Positions 5,775 through 8,124 of a stretch of 8,124 bases of DNA are shown here, piece by piece. The DNA is from an uncultured Hyphomicrobiales bacterium. GTDB lineage: Bacteria > Pseudomonadota > Alphaproteobacteria > Rhizobiales > Beijerinckiaceae. The notes under the pieces were generated by a model. The model saw nothing but the letters and a program-made list of their open reading frames with translations, had not been told where the DNA came from and made no database searches. The stretch spans positions 1-8,124 of the forward strand of contig CAIWVR010000605.1 in assembly GCA_903916165.1 (NCBI GenBank), written 5' to 3'. Position numbers and translations under genes: made by a program. Position 1 is the first letter of the stretch, and each line of letters opens with the position of its first letter.

Positions 5775-6631
5775 CAGAACGTGTCTCCGGCTTCGATGCG
5801 ATAGGTCTGGCGCTTGTCGATCATCGCGACAAGGCGAATGATGCAGCCGTCGCCGCGATCCCAGTTCCACGGGAAGAAGGCGAAGGTGCAGCGCTTGCCG
5901 GTCACTGCATCAAGATCGCCGCCGACATTTTCAATGCCGAGAATGCCGTTGGTGAATAGCTTGCGGTGCACGGGCTCCCATTCCGGAAAATCGTCCTTCC
6001 AGTCGCGTCCGCCCGACCATTCGAAATATTCCTTCTCGAGATGCGGATGCAGAGGGCCGTTGCGCTGCGGCCCGATGGCGGTGGCGAGCGGATGATCATT
6101 GGCCTGCGTGTCGTGGCCGACGACCTTCACCTTCTTCTCGACGAACCAGTCGCCGGCAGACGGCACGAAGCCCGGGCATTTGCAGAAATAATCTTCGCTG
6201 TCCTCATAGGCCTTGTGCCAGCCGGTGTTGACGATGACGACATCGCCCGGGCGCACGGCATGGCCACCAGCCTTTTCAAGATCGTCATAAGTGATCGGCT
6301 CCCACATCTTCTTGGGGATGGACAGCACGATGCCCGAGCCGAAGAAATGCGGCAGCGGCACTTCGTCGATGAACGGCGTGCCCTGCACGACATGGGCTGG
6401 CGCATCAATATGCGTGGTGTTGTGCATGGAGGTCGTGATGCGCTGCGACAGGACGCCCGACTTCGCCATATAATGGATGCGCTCGATCTTCACGTCTTCG
6501 AAATAGGGCCAGTTCGGCGACTGATATCCGAAACGATGCGAGAGATTGTAGAATTCGAGTCCCATGGCATTGTCGAGATTGGTCTCGAATTCGATGCCGC
6601 GAATCTTGACGGTCTGGGTCTTGAACGTCAT
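5774..6631 (-). CDS. Cyclase-family metal-dependent hydrolase (PF04199, kynurenine formamidase/isatin hydrolase-like)
   Basis: The 285-residue protein carries the family's metal motif in the form H70-NTT-H74-I-D76-APA-H80, compared with the usual HxGTHxDxPxH. Further family landmarks are RPGDVVIVNTGWHKAYED (127-144), GHDTQANDHPLA (172-183), LGIENVGGDLD (231-241) and GDGCIIRLVAM (260-270). Known members are cytosolic or exported enzymes that hydrolyse amide or ring bonds, for example N-formylkynurenine or isatin. There is no signal peptide here. A stretch around 188-225 looks longer than in simple kynurenine formamidases. It is the first gene of the operon, with AGGAG (6639-6643) 7 bases before ATG 6631, and so may perform the entry reaction on the imported compound. 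Kynurenine degradation is not suggested by the neighbours. Confidence 0.9.
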   Translation of the reverse strand: MTFKTQTVKIRGIEFETNLDNAMGLEFYNLSHRFGYQSPNWPYFEDVKIERIHYMAKSGVLSQRITTSMHNTTHIDAPAHVVQGTPFIDEVPLPHFFGSGIVLSIPKKMWEPITYDDLEKAGGHAVRPGDVVIVNTGWHKAYEDSEDYFCKCPGFVPSAGDWFVEKKVKVVGHDTQANDHPLATAIGPQRNGPLHPHLEKEYFEWSGGRDWKDDFPEWEPVHRKLFTNGILGIENVGGDLDAVTGKRCTFAFFPWNWDRGDGCIIRLVAMIDKRQTYRIEAGDTF

Positions 6632-6660
6632 TGGCGTTCTCCTGTTCAGCGCTTCGTCCC

Positions 6661-6687
6661 TGGCGGCGAGTGTCCGCCAAATTTTTT
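6661..6687 (+). terminator. Hairpin plus T6 tract between the divergent genes
   Basis: TGGCGG (6661-6666) pairs with CCGCCA (6674-6679) over a 7-base loop and is followed by AATTTTTT (6680-6687). In the plus direction this has the form of an intrinsic terminator and could stop read-through antisense to the operon before it reaches the IclR gene. On the minus strand the same arms form a hairpin in the operon's 5' leader. Confidence 0.4.
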
Positions 6688-6689
6688 GT

Positions 6690-6719
6690 GGTCCATCATA
6701 CGATACGCATGTACCATAT
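6690..6719. promoter_or_regulatory. Predicted IclR operator at the operon promoter
   Basis: The box GGTCCATCATACGATAC (6690-6706) recurs with two mismatches in front of the TRAP gene (7638-7654). Overlapping it is an imperfect inverted repeat, ATACGATAC (6698-6706) and GTACCATAT (6711-6719), separated by four bases, with 7 of 9 positions matching. It covers the -10 box, much of the spacer and the likely start of the leftward promoter, as expected for repression by the adjacent IclR protein. Assignment to that protein is inference. Confidence 0.6.
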
Positions 6720-6728
6720 AGCGGTCAA
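6700..6728 (-). promoter_or_regulatory. Predicted promoter of the catabolic operon
   Basis: On the minus strand there is TTGACC (6723-6728), a 17-bp spacer and TATCGT (6700-6705). Transcription would begin near 6693, giving a leader of about 62 bases with the TGGCGG/CCGCCA hairpin near its 5' end. The -35 sequence equals that of the TRAP gene promoter. Confidence 0.55.
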
Positions 6729-6793
6729 TTGGTCGGCTGCGGCTTTTTACAGGCCGGTGCCTTAAGGATCAAGACGCCGATGCGGGAGGACGG

Positions 6794-7567
6794 ATGCACG
6801 ACATGAAAGACCCCGACGAGAAGAACGGGGCGCAGGGCGGCATCCAGGTGATTGCGCGCGCAGCCAGCGTCTTGCGCACACTTGAAAATCATCCTGGAGG
6901 CCTGAGCCTCGGGCAGATTGCAAAATCAGTCGCGCTGGCGCGCTCCACCGTGCAGCGCATCGTCGCCGCGCTCGCGACTGAGGATTTCGTGATTGCCGCT
7001 GGTCCCGGCGATGTGCGCATCGGCCCCGGCCTCGTGCGGATCGCGGCCTCGGTCGCCTCCAATACGGCCGATCTCATTCGCCCGCATCTGCGCGCGCTCG
7101 GCGACGAGGTTGGCGAAACTGTCGACCTGGCCGTGCTGTCGGGGGGGTCGACAGTGTTCGTCGATCAGGTGCCCGGCCGCCATCGGCTCGTCGCGGTATC
7201 GGCGGTGGGCGAACGCTTTCCCCTGCATTGCACCGCGAATGGCAAGGCAATCCTCGCCTGCTTTTCAGCGGAAGATGCTGATGAGCTGATCGACAAGAGC
7301 CTCGCGGAACATCCTGATTTTCCGATCCGCCATCGCGGCAAGCTGCATGCGGAGCTCGATGAGATCCGCCGCACGAATCTGGCTTACGATCTTGAGGAGC
7401 ATGGTGCGGGCATTTCGGCCATCGGCATAGCCCTGCTCGATGTGTTCGGGCGGCCGATTGCTGTGTCGATCCCCGTACCGTCCCAGCGTTTCGAGGAGCA
7501 GCGGGCGCAGCTGGCCTTGCAGCTGAAAGCGTTTCGCAAGCGCATTCGCGCCGTCGTCTCGCGCTGA
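6794..7567 (+). CDS. IclR-family transcriptional regulator
   Basis: This 257-residue protein has the standard IclR layout. An N-terminal winged helix-turn-helix lies at about 16-75 (IQVIARAASVLRTLENHPGG, then LSLGQIAKSVALARSTVQRI), and a C-terminal effector-binding domain follows. The effector domain carries the family signature LHCTANGKAIL (144-154) and HGAGISAIGIALLD (203-216). IclR proteins bind DNA as dimers or tetramers and sense small aromatic or aliphatic acids. ATG 6794 follows GGGAGG closely (4-base gap); Met4 at 6803 is a possible alternative. It is divergent from the catabolic operon and followed by a TRAP gene, both preceded by similar operator boxes, so it most likely controls both. 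Whether it represses or activates is not shown. The gene contains a G7 run at 7141-7147 and a 9-bp inverted repeat (7118-7155). Confidence 0.95.
   Translation: MHDMKDPDEKNGAQGGIQVIARAASVLRTLENHPGGLSLGQIAKSVALARSTVQRIVAALATEDFVIAAGPGDVRIGPGLVRIAASVASNTADLIRPHLRALGDEVGETVDLAVLSGGSTVFVDQVPGRHRLVAVSAVGERFPLHCTANGKAILACFSAEDADELIDKSLAEHPDFPIRHRGKLHAELDEIRRTNLAYDLEEHGAGISAIGIALLDVFGRPIAVSIPVPSQRFEEQRAQLALQLKAFRKRIRAVVSR
7118..7155. repeat. 9-bp inverted repeat with a G7 run inside the IclR gene
   Basis: ACTGTCGAC (7118-7126) and GTCGACAGT (7147-7155) are exact reverse complements, 20 bases apart. The right arm starts at the last G of a seven-G run (7141-7147). The reading frame is intact across it and the protein remains family-like. 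Confidence 0.5.
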
Positions 7568-7608
7568 GACGGCAGACGAAAGGAGGGGTGGAGACACGTC
7601 CCCGCCGC

Positions 7609-7636
7609 TTGACCGGGTATCGTATTGCGGTACTCT
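7609..7636 (+). promoter_or_regulatory. Predicted promoter of the TRAP binding-protein gene
   Basis: TTGACC (7609-7614), a 16-bp spacer and TACTCT (7631-7636) form a candidate sigma-70-like promoter with a start near 7643 and a leader of about 68 bases. The -35 box equals that of the catabolic operon, and the spacer is occupied by a palindromic operator candidate. Confidence 0.5.
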
Positions 7637-7654
7637 AGGTCCATGATACGGTAC
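7617..7654. promoter_or_regulatory. Predicted IclR operators at the TRAP promoter
   Basis: Two sites adjoin. The first, GTATCGTATTGCGGTAC (7617-7633), is an imperfect palindrome that fills the promoter spacer and contains GTATCGTAT, the exact reverse complement of ATACGATAC in the operon operator. The second, GGTCCATGATACGGTAC (7638-7654), matches the operon box at 6690-6706 at 15 of 17 positions and covers the likely transcription start. IclR-family control is inferred from location and recurrence. Confidence 0.6.
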
Positions 7655-7710
7655 AACGCACCGCCGAAGAGCGGGCGCGCCGGTCGGGATGGAACTCAGG
7701 AGGAAACACC

Positions 7711-8124
7711 ATGGCTTCAGGCATCACCCGTCGCGTTCTCGCCAGCTCGGTTGCTGGCGCATGCTTCTTAGCTGCCGGCGCGGTCGCGCAGGCGCAGACC
7801 GTCGAGCTGAAGGTTTCGCATTATCTGCCGCCGAACCACACGTTCCAGAAAGAGCTGGTGCGCTGGGGCGAGGAACTGTCCGCGCAGTCGGGCGGTCGCC
7901 TGAAGCTCAACATCTTCCCGGCCTCGCAGCTTGGCCCGGTGAACCGCCAGTTCGATCTCGCGCGCAATGGCGTCGTCGACATCGCGGTCGGCCTGCATGG
8001 CGCGACGCCCGGCCGCTATCCCACGACAGAACTCGTCAGCCTGCCCTATGTGCACCCGAAAGCCGGCGACAACAGCGCCGTCACCTCGAAGCGCCTGTCG
8101 GAACTGGCACCGGAATATCTGGCG
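7711..8124 (+). CDS. TRAP transporter DctP-type substrate-binding protein, N-terminal part (3' end outside window)
   Basis: The frame is open from ATG 7711 to the window end (138 codons), preceded by AGGAGG (7698-7703) at 7 bases. The start of the protein is a signal peptide of about 28 residues ending AVAQAQ; its TRRVLA segment loosely resembles a twin-arginine motif. The mature part reads VELKVSHYLPPNHTFQKELV, then RWGEELSAQSGGRLKLNIFP, ASQLGP, NRQFDLARNGVVDIAVGLHG and LVSLPYVHP. This is the typical first domain of TRAP periplasmic receptors, which pass carboxylates and related compounds to DctQ/DctM membrane subunits. Those subunits would be expected downstream, outside the window. Operators shared with the catabolic operon suggest that it imports that operon's substrate. 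Confidence 0.93.
   Translation, partial: MASGITRRVLASSVAGACFLAAGAVAQAQTVELKVSHYLPPNHTFQKELVRWGEELSAQSGGRLKLNIFPASQLGPVNRQFDLARNGVVDIAVGLHGATPGRYPTTELVSLPYVHPKAGDNSAVTSKRLSELAPEYLA

Noticed and set aside
5424..5870. Longer cupin with start at 5870
   Set aside because: It would add 32 arginine/histidine-rich residues encoded inside the cyclase gene; ATG 5774 overlapping the cyclase stop gives a normal cupin.
5966..6721. Plus-strand frame of 251 codons opposite the cyclase gene
   Set aside because: It is a shadow of the cyclase gene, which carries the metal motif and a ribosome binding site.
7768..8055. Minus-strand frame opposite the TRAP receptor gene
   Set aside because: It is the shadow of the plus-strand gene that starts at 7711 and shows clear DctP features.
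1..8124. CRISPR array, insertion-sequence ends or phage genes
   Set aside because: No regularly spaced repeats, transposase or phage structural proteins were found; the recombinase tail is the only mobile-DNA signal.

Overview
This high-GC window looks like chromosomal DNA of an alphaproteobacterium, probably Hyphomicrobiales. That placement is inferred from the GC-rich codon use, tRNA genes with encoded CCA ends, the alphaproteobacterial style of serine recombinase, and the pairing of TRAP and Bug-type binding proteins with an IclR regulator. No species marker is present.

Left part (1-1453): the C-terminal end of a serine site-specific recombinase runs in from the left edge. After a gene-poor stretch with short repeats come two tRNA genes, tRNA-Gln(TTG) on the minus strand and tRNA-Pro(CGG) on the plus strand. 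They are divergently transcribed, each with a plausible promoter, and no protein gene is supported between them.

Centre (1454-6631): six genes on the minus strand form one likely catabolic operon. In transcription order they encode a metal-dependent cyclase/amidohydrolase-like hydrolase, a small cupin, a short-chain dehydrogenase, a 3-hydroxyacyl-CoA dehydrogenase-family enzyme, a beta-keto acid cleavage enzyme (BKACE, DUF849) and a periplasmic Bug/TctC-type binding protein. The first four are packed with 1-nt and 4-nt overlaps and a 9-nt gap. The last two are preceded by 126-nt and 89-nt gaps that each contain a strong inverted repeat. The order suggests a route: hydrolysis or ring opening of an imported compound, oxidation of hydroxyl groups to a beta-keto acid, then BKACE transfer with acetyl-CoA to give acetoacetate and a new acyl-CoA. 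The substrate cannot be read from the sequence.

Right part (6632-8124): an IclR-family regulator is divergent from the operon, and beyond it begins a TRAP (DctP-type) binding protein cut by the window end. The operon promoter and the TRAP promoter both carry a TTGACC -35 box and both contain the box GGTCCAT(C/G)ATACG(A/G)TAC plus further GTATCGTAT-type half-sites. This supports joint control of catabolism and uptake by the IclR protein.

The most interesting points are the uncharacterised BKACE-ending pathway, the shared operators, the cupin without the usual metal-binding histidines, and a hairpin that covers the ribosome binding site of the Bug-type gene.
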